A stretch of DNA of 64,000 nucleotides from an uncultured Pelagibacteraceae bacterium (GCA_902579605.1 CACHHD010000002.1:86442-150441), one strand, 5' to 3'; counted from the first letter of the stretch, positions 1-7,092 are shown. Program-made: numbers and translations. Notes: generated by a model not told the origin, from the letters alone.

Positions 1-757
1 TAAAGTTTTCAAATAAATCAATTAATTTTTCTTTTGAACATGTGCCTTTAATCATAGTTACTAGATCTATTTCAGGCTCATCATCCTCATTAATTTTTTT
101 CCATTCATGAAAAAATTTAAAGGAACTAGTAATTGTACCTATTTTTGACTGAAGACCATTTGATAAAATTATAAAAGCATTAGTGTTAAATAAATAAGAA
201 ATTGTATCCTTATAATCTTTTAAATTATCATCATAAGCATGCAATAGGTCTCGATGTGTTGCCTTTAACTCTAAAAATACTAGAGGAATACCATTTACAA
301 ATCCAATTATATCTGGTCTTCTTAAATATAGAGAACCTTGTACCTCTAATTGTCTAACAGCTAAAAAATGATTATTTGATGGATTATCAAAATCAAATAT
401 TTTAATTTTTTTTTTTTCATTTACACCTTTAGAATTTATGAATTCAACATCTATGCCTGACTTTAACAATGAATATTTTGTCTTATTAATTTTGTTTAAT
501 TTTTGATCAGTTAATTTTTCACTAATTATAAAATATACATTTTCATAAACTGTGTCTGGAAGATTGGGGTTTAATTTTTTTAGAATTGGAATTAAATATT
601 TTGATAAAATAACTTTTGACTTATCTTCTCTACCTAAAGTTCCATCAAGTCCAAATTTTTCTTGTTTGAATGCTTTTTTTACATCCCAACCTATATCCCT
701 AAAAATATCAGCTGCAGCTTGTTCTACCAAGTTATCTTCGTTATAATCAAAACTCAT
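1..757 (-). CDS. hsdR: Type I restriction endonuclease subunit R, N-terminal part (partial)
   Basis: This reading frame is absent from the ORF track because it has no stop inside the window; I translated it by hand. About 252 residues from the ATG at 757 are visible. They contain the PD-(D/E)xK nuclease core typical of the HsdR N-terminus: an Asp in RRPDIIGF, then ExK in VFLELKA about 16 residues later. In the family this subunit is the ATP-driven translocase that cleaves DNA away from the recognition site; the helicase domains would lie beyond the left edge. The ATG is two bases after the hsdS stop, so the genes are very likely translationally coupled. No damage is visible in the part present. 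Family assignment is strong; whether the full gene is intact cannot be seen. Confidence 0.9.
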   Translation of the reverse strand, partial: MSFDYNEDNLVEQAAADIFRDIGWDVKKAFKQEKFGLDGTLGREDKSKVILSKYLIPILKKLNPNLPDTVYENVYFIISEKLTDQKLNKINKTKYSLLKSGIDVEFINSKGVNEKKKIKIFDFDNPSNNHFLAVRQLEVQGSLYLRRPDIIGFVNGIPLVFLELKATHRDLLHAYDDNLKDYKDTISYLFNTNAFIILSNGLQSKIGTITSSFKFFHEWKKINEDDEPEIDLVTMIKGTCSKEKLIDLFENF

Positions 758-759
758 AA

Positions 760-2040
760 TCAAATTTTAATTTTATTTACGTCAATAATTCCTGTTAATA
801 AACGAGTTAAAAAAATATCTCTTGCTTCTTTTAAATACATAATTTGATGATTTAAAATTTCAATATTTGAAATAATAACTTCAACTTTACTATCAAAGTT
901 AATTAATGTTTCCTCATCTGGAACGACTATTTTTTGAAACTTAATAAATGCTTCCCAATTAAAATTAACAATACTGCTTGCACTTCTTATCTCAAAAACC
1001 TCCAAAGCTGTCGACTCTCTTAAAAAATTAAAAAGCAAATATAAGTAATTTGCAAAATATTCTTTTTTAGGTCTTACTAATTTACAAAAACTAGCACAAA
1101 TGACATCATCGTTAAGTCGATGAAGTAAATTTTTAGAAACAATTAAAGATTTCCCCACTCCTTCAGTTCTACTGCCTCCTGAAACTTCAAAAATAATATC
1201 TTTATATTGTAATTTTCTTGATTGAAAGTTTGAAAGTTTGTGAAATCTAAGAGGAATTTCATCAATGCTTCCATTCATTATATCATCAATATCAGTACCT
1301 CTAATAACGTATGCTGGTTTAGAAAAAATATCTGTAATTGAATCATTCCCCCAACCACCTCCTATATATAATGAAACTAAAGATGAAATATCTTTTTCTT
1401 TCCATCCTTTTGGTATATTTTTTTTTTTATAAAATTCTAATGACTTTCCATCTTTAGTCTTATTTAAAAAAAAATTTTTAAACATAAGATTAGATGTCTT
1501 TCTTAAGTATTTAATTTTATCTAAATTATTTTTAATTAAATCATCATATATTGATAAAATCTTAACTATCTTTTTTTGATTTTCTAAGTCTGGAAGTTCA
1601 ATCTGAATACTCATTAAATCACTTACTTTAATACTTGGCTGAGCAGCACCTCTATTTAAATTTAAAACTTTACCCCTGTAAAGTTTTAGATAATAATAAA
1701 GATACTCATTATCAATCTTTTTATCATTTATTTTTAATGCAATGGTGTTTTGAACAATTGCTGACTTAATATCAGGAGCTAATGAAACATTTCCAAAACC
1801 ATTTCCAACTAAAGTAATTAATATGTCACCTTTGTTAATGTAAGTTCTAATAAAATTATGATAAACTGTTTCATCTAAAAATCTTTTTGCTTCGTAAAGA
1901 TTTATGTATTTATTATTTTTGATCATAAAATTATCGATAATCGGAATACCTTCATCACTATAATAAGGTGGATTTTTTCCTCTATTATCTGCTATTTTTT
2001 TTACAACATCTTTAATTTTAGTTAATTGAAATTTAGTCAT
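760..2040 (-). CDS. hsdS: Type I restriction-modification specificity subunit S
   Basis: The subunit sets the DNA target for both methylation and cleavage by the HsdM/HsdR complex. The protein (426 residues from the ATG at 2040) has the usual two half-repeats. The first target-recognition domain covers roughly residues 1-150 and ends in a conserved helix (NQKKIVKILSIYDDLIKNN); the second starts near IPKGWKEKDI and ends with a similar C-terminal helix. The track's longer start at 2100 is a TTG deep inside hsdM. I prefer the ATG at 2040, which overlaps the hsdM stop by 8 bases, as expected for an hsdM-hsdS pair. The target sequence cannot be predicted from the translation. Confidence 0.9.
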   Translation of the reverse strand: MTKFQLTKIKDVVKKIADNRGKNPPYYSDEGIPIIDNFMIKNNKYINLYEAKRFLDETVYHNFIRTYINKGDILITLVGNGFGNVSLAPDIKSAIVQNTIALKINDKKIDNEYLYYYLKLYRGKVLNLNRGAAQPSIKVSDLMSIQIELPDLENQKKIVKILSIYDDLIKNNLDKIKYLRKTSNLMFKNFFLNKTKDGKSLEFYKKKNIPKGWKEKDISSLVSLYIGGGWGNDSITDIFSKPAYVIRGTDIDDIMNGSIDEIPLRFHKLSNFQSRKLQYKDIIFEVSGGSRTEGVGKSLIVSKNLLHRLNDDVICASFCKLVRPKKEYFANYLYLLFNFLRESTALEVFEIRSASSIVNFNWEAFIKFQKIVVPDEETLINFDSKVEVIISNIEILNHQIMYLKEARDIFLTRLLTGIIDVNKIKI

Positions 2041-3592
2041 TAAAATTAATTTTATGCAATTTTTTTGTAAGCTCAGAGCTCTCTGTTGTAAGCTTTTCAA
2101 TTTTTTTATTTAATTCTATTATTTCTTTCTTATAATCTAAATTTTTTTCAAATATCAGTTTATACCCCACATATCTGCCAGGCGTTAAACTGTAATCATT
2201 TTTTATTAATTCTTCATTTGTTACTATTTTACAAAGTCCTTCAACATCCTCATATTTACCTTTATTGAAAAATTTTTTTGCCCAATCATTTTTTTTAAAA
2301 TCTACTTTTTCGTCTCTAAATGATTTTATCAAAGTAGTTAAACCAGATAACTGTTCTTCACTAAAATCATTAATTCTGTTATTTACTTTTCTAAAGATAT
2401 TTCTTGCATCAATCATCAAAATTGAATTTTTCCTTTTTTTATTTTTATTTAAAAACCATAAATGACAAGGTAAACCCCTCGTGTAAAAAAAATTATTTCC
2501 TACTGATACAATTGATTCAATACAATCTGTTTCTATTAGTTTTTTTCTAATAATTTGCTCACTTTTACCAGCATCAGTTGCTGACGAAGTCATAACAAAT
2601 CCTGCTTTACCGTTCTTATTTAAATATGAGTAAAAATACTGTATCCACAAATAGTTTGCATTATCTAACCTAGGTAGTCCAAACGGTAAACGAGGATCTT
2701 TTTTTACAAATTCTTTTTTTTTATCTACTTTATCCACATTAAAAGGTGGGTTAGCCATTACAAAATCACATTTTCCAATTAAATTATGTGGATCTGAATA
2801 AAAACTATTGTCTTCGATAATTTTTCCCTCTAGTCCATGTATTGATAAATTCATTTTTGCCAGTTTTGTATTATTTGTTTTAAGCTCTGTTCCAAAAATA
2901 GATATTTTTTCATTTATAGAATTCTTTAAATTTTCTTTTAGAAAGTAAGCTGTTTGAATAAACATTCCTCCAGAACCACATGCTGGATCATATATTATGC
3001 CTTTATCTGGTTGTAAAAAATTAACGATTAACTGCACAAGAGACGGGGGTGTGAAAAATTCACCACCTTCTTGAGCTCCAGCCCCTGACATTGAAAATTT
3101 CATTAGAAAAAATTCATAAATACGACCAAATATATCTCCTGATATTTTTTGAATAGACTCGCTATTAAAAATTCTAATTAATCCTCTTAATAAATCACTA
3201 TCAAAACTTTGATAATTTTTAGGTAAAATACCTGATAAGTCAGGATGATCTTCCTCAATTAATCTCATTGCATTATTCACTGCCTCACTAATGTCATTTG
3301 ACTCTGGAAGATTTGCTAAATATTCATATTTCGATTCTTCTTTAAGATAGAGAGATCCTTCTCCAATAAAGTGATCTTTGGTAATATCTTTTTTACCGGT
3401 TCTTGGATTAATTGGTATTTTTTTTTGAATCCTTTTAAAAGTTTCATTAAATCTATTTTCAGCAAACCTTAATAATATTAGACCTAAAACTGGATCTTTA
3501 TATTCTGCTGCGGTTAACTTAGAGTTTGCTCTAAGATCATCAGCAGCCTTCCACAACTCATTTTCGACGTTTTTAATTTCTTCTGAATTCAT
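2033..3592 (-). CDS. hsdM: Type I restriction-modification DNA methyltransferase subunit M
   Basis: This is an N6-adenine methyltransferase that acts with HsdS to protect host DNA. The SAM-binding motif I is DPACGSGGMF (about residue 203), and the catalytic motif IV is ANPPFN, the NPPF form of adenine methyltransferases. The N-terminal helical domain typical of HsdM (NELWKAADDLRANSKL, then the YKDPVLGLILLR segment) is complete. At 519 residues it has the normal family length and shows no frameshift. It is the first gene of the leftward hsdMSR operon. The ATG at 3592 lies only 13 bases from a set of short tandem repeats, which may belong to its control region. Confidence 0.95.
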   Translation of the reverse strand: MNSEEIKNVENELWKAADDLRANSKLTAAEYKDPVLGLILLRFAENRFNETFKRIQKKIPINPRTGKKDITKDHFIGEGSLYLKEESKYEYLANLPESNDISEAVNNAMRLIEEDHPDLSGILPKNYQSFDSDLLRGLIRIFNSESIQKISGDIFGRIYEFFLMKFSMSGAGAQEGGEFFTPPSLVQLIVNFLQPDKGIIYDPACGSGGMFIQTAYFLKENLKNSINEKISIFGTELKTNNTKLAKMNLSIHGLEGKIIEDNSFYSDPHNLIGKCDFVMANPPFNVDKVDKKKEFVKKDPRLPFGLPRLDNANYLWIQYFYSYLNKNGKAGFVMTSSATDAGKSEQIIRKKLIETDCIESIVSVGNNFFYTRGLPCHLWFLNKNKKRKNSILMIDARNIFRKVNNRINDFSEEQLSGLTTLIKSFRDEKVDFKKNDWAKKFFNKGKYEDVEGLCKIVTNEELIKNDYSLTPGRYVGYKLIFEKNLDYKKEIIELNKKIEKLTTESSELTKKLHKINFND

Positions 3593-3605
3593 TAATTAAT
3601 CATAT

Positions 3606-3640
3606 CCTGACGCAATTCCTGACGCAATACCGACGCACTG
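3606..3640. repeat. Short tandem repeat, CCTGACGCAATT-like, three units
   Basis: Two adjacent 12-base units (CCTGACGCAATT and CCTGACGCAATA) are followed by a shorter, diverged third unit (CCGACGCACTG). The array lies just upstream of the hsdM start codon, in the untranslated leader or promoter of the restriction operon. It could be an operator or simply a slippage product; nothing in the sequence decides this. Confidence 0.75.
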
Positions 3641-3679
3641 AAGAACAGTTTTGGGCTTTAGGTTGTAAAATAATTATTA

Positions 3680-3734
3680 TATAACAAGGATTAACGAAAT
3701 GAGGTTCAAGGCACCTGGCAACAGAACGCCCCTT
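3680..3734 (+). repeat. Hairpin repeat element, copy 1
   Basis: The core GGCACCTGGCAACAG followed by AACGCCCCT (3710-3733, 24 bases) is identical to copy 2 at 4314. It can fold as a CTG-GCAA-CAG hairpin with a GNRA tetraloop, closed by an outer GC-rich stem. A TATAAC box at 3680-3685 ends 22 bases before the hairpin. Copy 2 has TATAAT at nearly the same distance, and the spacer (AAGGA, then TAA) is partly conserved. This suggests a duplicated unit containing a promoter-like box plus a structured RNA. No ORF on the plus strand follows it before the convergent gene at 3826. Confidence 0.6.
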
Positions 3735-3790
3735 ACAAATTTATAATTATCTTTAATTAATAATACCGATCAGAATTATGCAACCTTATT

Positions 3791-3810
3791 GCACGTAATC
3801 TACACGTAAT
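3791..3810. repeat. ACGTAAT repeat, two units
   Basis: GCACGTAAT followed directly by CTACACGTAAT. The same 11-base unit occurs four times in tandem at 4200-4243, so the small gene at 3826-4140 is flanked on both sides by this repeat. Confidence 0.7.
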
Positions 3811-3825
3811 TATTTTTATTAACCC

Positions 3826-4140
3826 TTAGTGTTTAGAATATGCATCTGGGTAGTTAGCAAGATGCTCATCTGAAATTGGAGTCATTACAGCAGTTTCTAT
3901 AACAGCTCCAGCTTCCCTTCTTTTCTCAGTAAGTTGCTTATCATCCTTAAAAGCTTGGAGTGCTTCCGTGTTTGGAAATTGCATTACAGTATGTAGTTTT
4001 GATGGATCATCTTTTTGCGTACCTGCAAAAATAAACTTTATTCCATGTTCTTTTAATTTTTCGTCTTGAGCATAAACCATCTCTTTCCAAGTTTTAAACC
4101 CTTTAGTGATTTTAATTTCGCCTTTGATTAGTATTGCCAT
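3826..4140 (-). CDS. Small conserved-looking protein of unknown function (104 aa), possibly a ferredoxin-like/ABM-fold protein
   Basis: I do not recognise a specific family with certainty. The 104-residue soluble protein has no signal peptide or membrane segment. Its pattern (a beta strand, FKTWKEMV helix, KFIFAGTQ strand, TVMQFPNTEALQAFKDD strand-helix) resembles small dimeric alpha-beta barrel proteins of the antibiotic-biosynthesis-monooxygenase or DUF3764-like type. That is a guess from shape only. The start at 4140 is well supported by AAGGAGG six bases upstream, one of the strongest ribosome sites in the window. The gene stands alone between ACGTAAT repeats and hairpin elements, so it may belong to a mobile or variable segment. 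Confidence 0.65.
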   Translation of the reverse strand: MAILIKGEIKITKGFKTWKEMVYAQDEKLKEHGIKFIFAGTQKDDPSKLHTVMQFPNTEALQAFKDDKQLTEKRREAGAVIETAVMTPISDEHLANYPDAYSKH

Positions 4141-4199
4141 ATTAACCTCCTTATTTATATTTTAATTTTTTTCATGATCCGCGAATTTAGCATAAAATT

Positions 4200-4243
4200 T
4201 CACACGTAATCTACACGTAATCCACACGTAATCCACACGTAAT
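4200..4243. repeat. Tandem 11-base repeat CCACACGTAAT, four units
   Basis: Four contiguous 11-base units: TCACACGTAAT, CTACACGTAAT, CCACACGTAAT and CCACACGTAAT. The period is close to one turn of the helix, so a protein could bind the same face at each unit. The array lies 60-103 bases upstream of the leftward gene starting at 4140, where an operator would be expected. A related two-unit copy is at 3791-3810. Confidence 0.85.
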
Positions 4244-4283
4244 TTTCATTAAAGTTTTAAATTCTATACAATTGTAAATGGCG

Positions 4284-4337
4284 TATAATAAGGAATAATG
4301 TTACAAAGTCTGGGGCACCTGGCAACAGAACGCCCCT
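4284..4337 (+). repeat. Hairpin repeat element, copy 2 (5' leader of the small exported protein gene)
   Basis: TATAAT at 4284-4289 is followed 23 bases later by a perfect outer stem GGGGC (4312-4316) / GCCCC (4332-4336). This encloses CTG-GCAA-CAG with a GNRA loop. The core is identical over 24 bases to copy 1. If the TATAAT box is used, the hairpin lies in the 5' leader of the gene starting at 4413 and could act as a riboswitch, stabiliser or small RNA. No known riboswitch consensus that I can recall matches it. Confidence 0.6.
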
Positions 4338-4412
4338 AAATGCAAAAAAAGCCGCAGTGATTTTGTGATTTTAATCTTTATAGATACTAAAATTTTGATG
4401 AAAGGAAAAAAA

Positions 4413-4619
4413 ATGAAAAACATTTTGGTAGCTTTAATTTTAATATTATTTTCTACATCTGCATTCGCTGGCTCTTGTCCGATGATGGCTGGAAAATTAA
4501 AGACAAAAATTGAACAAGCTCAAAAACTTCATGATGCTGGTATTAAAGCTCATTCTGATGGAGATCACGGAAAATCAGAAGAACTTTTGAACGAAGCTCT
4601 TGATCTTTTTAAAAGCTAA
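4413..4619 (+). CDS. Small exported protein of unknown function (68 aa)
   Basis: I do not recognise the family. The ATG at 4413 (preceded by AAAGGA) gives a clear Sec signal peptide: MKN, a hydrophobic stretch ILVALILILF, and a likely cleavage after STSAFA. The mature part is about 49 residues with one cysteine near its start (GSCPMM). The rest looks like a helical hairpin (IEQAQKLHDAGIKAHSDGDH, then EELLNEALDLF), which resembles a single TPR-like unit. The predicted location is the periplasm. The track's start at 4365 would bury the signal peptide, so I reject it. The gene lies between hairpin copies 2 and 3. Confidence 0.7.
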   Translation: MKNILVALILILFSTSAFAGSCPMMAGKLKTKIEQAQKLHDAGIKAHSDGDHGKSEELLNEALDLFKS

Positions 4620-4631
4620 TTACAAAAGGGG

Positions 4632-4661
4632 TTTGGGGCTCCTGGTAACTGGGCGCCCTAT
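4632..4661 (+). repeat. Hairpin repeat element, copy 3 (diverged)
   Basis: GGGGCTCCTGG then TAACTGGGCGCCC lies between the convergent ends of the genes at 4619 and 4669. It matches copies 1 and 2 at 19 of 26 positions and keeps the GGGC/GCCC outer stem. The loop becomes GTAA (still GNRA), but one inner pair is a T-T mismatch. The position between two gene ends would also suit a terminator, although no U-tract follows on either strand. Confidence 0.55.
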
Positions 4662-4668
4662 TAATTAT

Positions 4669-5523
4669 TTAATTCTTTTGAACAGAGTCAAAATATTCTT
4701 TTGCTGAAATTGTTCTTGATTTAAAATCTGGTTTTGGTGCTCTAAATTTTATATTTGTAGTATCATTCCACATACCCACTAATGAAAACCTAATTTCATC
4801 TTTTGTTGAATTGTGTCCTGAACGATGAAACATATGGGGGTCAAAGAATAAAACCTCACCTTTTGACATTGGTATTTTTTTCTGTTTGTATTTTGCTACC
4901 ACGTCTTCATTTACAATAATTTGTGTTGCCCTACCATTAATTTCATTCCAAGTTTGTTTGGCAATACCCTCTTTATGTGATCCTTCACAAACTTCAATAG
5001 TTCCATTTTCTAAGGTAGTATCTCTTATTAATGGGCACCAAGTTTGAATAAATTTTGTTTCTGGAATTGTGTAAAAAATTTCTTGATGCCATCCATAAGT
5101 TCTTCTTTCATCTTTTGGTGGGTCTATGCGCACTCTATGTGTCCAACTATAAATCGTATTCCTTTTACTTAATCCAAGTAATGATCGGGAGAAATCCTCA
5201 ATATCACTATCTGATAAAATCTTTAGAAAACAAGATGAATAACTAACAGTGTCATATAGTTCTCCGATTAATTTGTGGTCAGTTTTTAAAATATTTAACA
5301 AAATTTTGTCAAGTTCTTTAAGGTCTTTATTAAAATCCATATCGTCAACTTTTTTTAATTCATAATCTATTTTTATTTTATTTCTTTGAATTGTGCTTAC
5401 ACCTAAATCGTAAAATAAGTAAAATAGTTCAGTATGATAACTATCTTTTATAAAATTTTTTTTAATAACATATCCATTGTTATCAAAAGAATTTTTATCA
5501 ACATTATTTAACATAATATTCAT
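4669..5523 (-). CDS. Phytanoyl-CoA dioxygenase (PhyH) family Fe(II)/2-oxoglutarate oxygenase
   Basis: The protein has the iron-binding facial triad of the family: WHQE in YGWHQEIFYT (the HxD/E part), then a distal histidine in DPHMFHRSGHNS. A downstream Arg (EIRFSLVGMW) is placed to bind 2-oxoglutarate. PhyH-family enzymes hydroxylate diverse small molecules and lipids, so the substrate cannot be named. Downstream segments (NGTIEVCEGSHKEG, KGEVLFFDPHMFH) are classic for this family. The track start at 5550 is TTG; I use the in-frame ATG at 5523, with another ATG at 5514 also possible. The gene stands alone and its 3' end faces hairpin copy 3. Confidence 0.8.
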   Translation of the reverse strand: MNIMLNNVDKNSFDNNGYVIKKNFIKDSYHTELFYLFYDLGVSTIQRNKIKIDYELKKVDDMDFNKDLKELDKILLNILKTDHKLIGELYDTVSYSSCFLKILSDSDIEDFSRSLLGLSKRNTIYSWTHRVRIDPPKDERRTYGWHQEIFYTIPETKFIQTWCPLIRDTTLENGTIEVCEGSHKEGIAKQTWNEINGRATQIIVNEDVVAKYKQKKIPMSKGEVLFFDPHMFHRSGHNSTKDEIRFSLVGMWNDTTNIKFRAPKPDFKSRTISAKEYFDSVQKN

Positions 5524-5681
5524 ATATATATTAAAATTATCAGAATTCAATGAAGTTTCAAATTACTCATCAGGGTATTTTAAAAAGTCTTAGTTTCTTT
5601 AATTATTTGAAGTAAGATAATAAAAATTTCATGAATTATAAGTCGCAGTGAAATATTGACTAAATCATCTATAATTTAGTT

Positions 5682-5804
5682 ATGACAATAATTTTTATCA
5701 TTACTCTTGCTTTGTTTGCTGCTTACGTGATTTTTAGACCTACTTCAAAAGAAGAGTTAAAAAGGTTCGAAGATAATGATAATTGGTCGAATATGGGTTT
5801 TTAA
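5682..5804 (+). CDS. Small single-pass membrane protein (40 aa), too short for the ORF track
   Basis: ATG at 5682 to TAA at 5804. The first 17 residues (MTIIFIITLALFAAYVI) form one transmembrane helix, followed by FRPTSKEELKRFEDNDNW, a charged tail. The architecture is that of small inner-membrane accessory subunits or regulators. A TATAAT box ends at 5675, six bases before the ATG, so transcription could start at or next to the ATG (a leaderless mRNA). I do not recognise the sequence. The frame is open and the composition looks protein-like, but 40 codons is too short to be certain without homologs. Confidence 0.55.
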   Translation: MTIIFIITLALFAAYVIFRPTSKEELKRFEDNDNWSNMGF

Positions 5805-5814
5805 AAAATTAAAG

Positions 5815-6594
5815 TTACACTGCTACGTTCAATCTAAAATTTTCATAAACATCTGGAGAAACATAAATAAAATCCGATTGATAAACATATTCAGAAACTA
5901 AGCTTCCACCATTAGAAGTACCAAAGAATTTATATTTGTTAGGTATCAAAGTCTTTTCAATATCATAAATTTGAAGAGGCTTTTCATAAATTTCGGTAAA
6001 AATAATTTCTAATTGGATAAGTTTAATTCTTCTATTTTTAATTAATTTTTCTGCTCCAAGTAATACTTTATCCTCATAACCTTGTGTATCTATCTTTAAA
6101 ATATCTATATTTTGAATATTATTTTTTTCTGAATAATCGTCCAGACTTATTAAATTTGTATAAACTTTTTTAGTTCTATATTCTTTTGGTTGTACTTTAG
6201 CCGTTTGACTTCTTTTTTTTAACCAGGTTGTATCTGGAATTAAATTTTTAAAACTCGAGTGGGTAGAATCTGCCATTATATTAAAATCCATCTTTCCCTC
6301 TTTTTCACCTACAGCGCAATTGTTCAAGAAAATTTTTTTTTCATTTTTATATTTTTCTTTCATATTATTTACTTCAACTGGATTTGGTTCAAAACTATGA
6401 ATTTCTGGTTTACTAAAAAGTTTTTTATATCTTTCGATTGACTGACCTTTATTTGCTCCTACGTCAAATATTATTGGTTCCGGATTTTGAATTAAAATTC
6501 TAGTGATTTGATTTAAATCACTTTTATCAATCGATGAAACTTTAATAATTTTGTAACCAAATAAATTAATCAACTTATTTATAAGATTTTTCAT
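5815..6594 (-). CDS. FkbM family methyltransferase
   Basis: A SAM-dependent methyltransferase of the FkbM family, which O-methylates sugars or other small molecules. The SAM motif is IIFDVGANKGQS (about residue 45), and the later DILKIDTQGYE segment is the family's second hallmark. At 259 residues it is of usual length. The track start at 6627 is a TTG; the ATG at 6594 (MKNLINKLINLFGYKI) matches how such proteins usually begin. The target is unknown; a surface polysaccharide is a reasonable guess for SAR11 variable regions. It is followed by the convergent small membrane ORF at 5682-5804. Confidence 0.85.
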   Translation of the reverse strand: MKNLINKLINLFGYKIIKVSSIDKSDLNQITRILIQNPEPIIFDVGANKGQSIERYKKLFSKPEIHSFEPNPVEVNNMKEKYKNEKKIFLNNCAVGEKEGKMDFNIMADSTHSSFKNLIPDTTWLKKRSQTAKVQPKEYRTKKVYTNLISLDDYSEKNNIQNIDILKIDTQGYEDKVLLGAEKLIKNRRIKLIQLEIIFTEIYEKPLQIYDIEKTLIPNKYKFFGTSNGGSLVSEYVYQSDFIYVSPDVYENFRLNVAV

Positions 6595-6640
6595 ATAAAA
6601 TAAATTTTTTTTTAAACATGATAACAAATAATTTTATTAT

Positions 6641-6721
6641 CTAAAATATATATTTATCCAATAGATAAAAAACTAGACCGATTGCTATTCCAGTGATAAT
6701 CCAAAAAAAATAATCTTTCAT
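6641..6721 (-). CDS. 26-residue membrane peptide coupled to the MazG-like gene
   Basis: ATG at 6721 to TAG at 6641, missed by the ORF track. The start overlaps the stop of the MazG-like gene as ATGA, the same 4-base coupling used by many real gene pairs in this window. The peptide starts MKDYFFWIITGIAIGLVF and ends in DKYIF. It is one hydrophobic helix with charged ends, looking like a transmembrane micropeptide. No homolog is recalled. The coupling and composition argue for translation; the small size keeps confidence modest. Confidence 0.5.
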   Translation of the reverse strand: MKDYFFWIITGIAIGLVFYLLDKYIF

Positions 6722-7092
6722 ATTTCTAAAAATTTAGACAAATCTGGTTTGAAATAATTAGGTCCCTTCATCACTTTGCCGCTATCATTATAAATTGGTT
6801 TTCCATCTTTACCCAATTTACTCATATTTGAGTCTTGAACTTCTTGAAAACATTTATCTAAATCAATTCCAAATGCATGTCCTGCGCCGTAAGTCACGTA
6901 AAGAATATCTGTTAACGCATCGGCTACTTCTTTAATATCTCTCTCCTTTAAAGCGATTTTGAATTCTTCAAGTTCTTCAGCTATTAAATCATATCTAAGC
7001 TTTACAATTTTCTCTCCTGGAAAATTAGCTTTATTTTTAACCTCTTGGCCAAATGTTTTCATGAATTTTCCTACTTTTTCAAAATTACTCAT
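6718..7092 (-). CDS. MazG-like nucleotide pyrophosphohydrolase / PRA-PH superfamily protein
   Basis: All-alpha NTP-PPase superfamily (MazG, HisE, dUTPase-2 type), which hydrolyses nucleotides or PRPP-like compounds at the alpha-beta phosphate. The metal-binding glutamates are visible in EELEEF (EExxE) and in EVADALTDILYVTYG (ExxD), with the characteristic GHAFGIDLDKCFQEVQDSNMSKL segment that follows in this subfamily. At 124 residues it is a single-domain enzyme, not full two-domain MazG. Its role may be house-cleaning of abnormal nucleotides. The ATG at 7092 faces fumC across a 59-base divergent promoter region. The stop overlaps a 26-codon membrane-peptide ORF. Confidence 0.8.
   Translation of the reverse strand: MSNFEKVGKFMKTFGQEVKNKANFPGEKIVKLRYDLIAEELEEFKIALKERDIKEVADALTDILYVTYGAGHAFGIDLDKCFQEVQDSNMSKLGKDGKPIYNDSGKVMKGPNYFKPDLSKFLEI

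Noticed and set aside
552-847. Two plus-strand ORFs over the hsdR start and hsdS end
   Set aside because: They are antisense shadows of two well-supported genes and have no family features.
4200-4243. Tandem repeat as a CRISPR array
   Set aside because: Units are 11 bases with no spacers, and no cas genes are nearby.
4284-4337. Hairpin as a known SAM, glycine or TPP riboswitch
   Set aside because: None of the conserved core sequences that I know for those classes is present.
3680-4661. Hairpin elements as integron attC sites
   Set aside because: No matching RYYYAAC/GTTRRRY core pair flanks the stems, and no integrase gene is in the window.
5656-5675. TTGAC at 5656 as the -35 box for the 40-residue ORF
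   Set aside because: Its spacing to TATAAT is only 8-9 bases, far too short for sigma-70.
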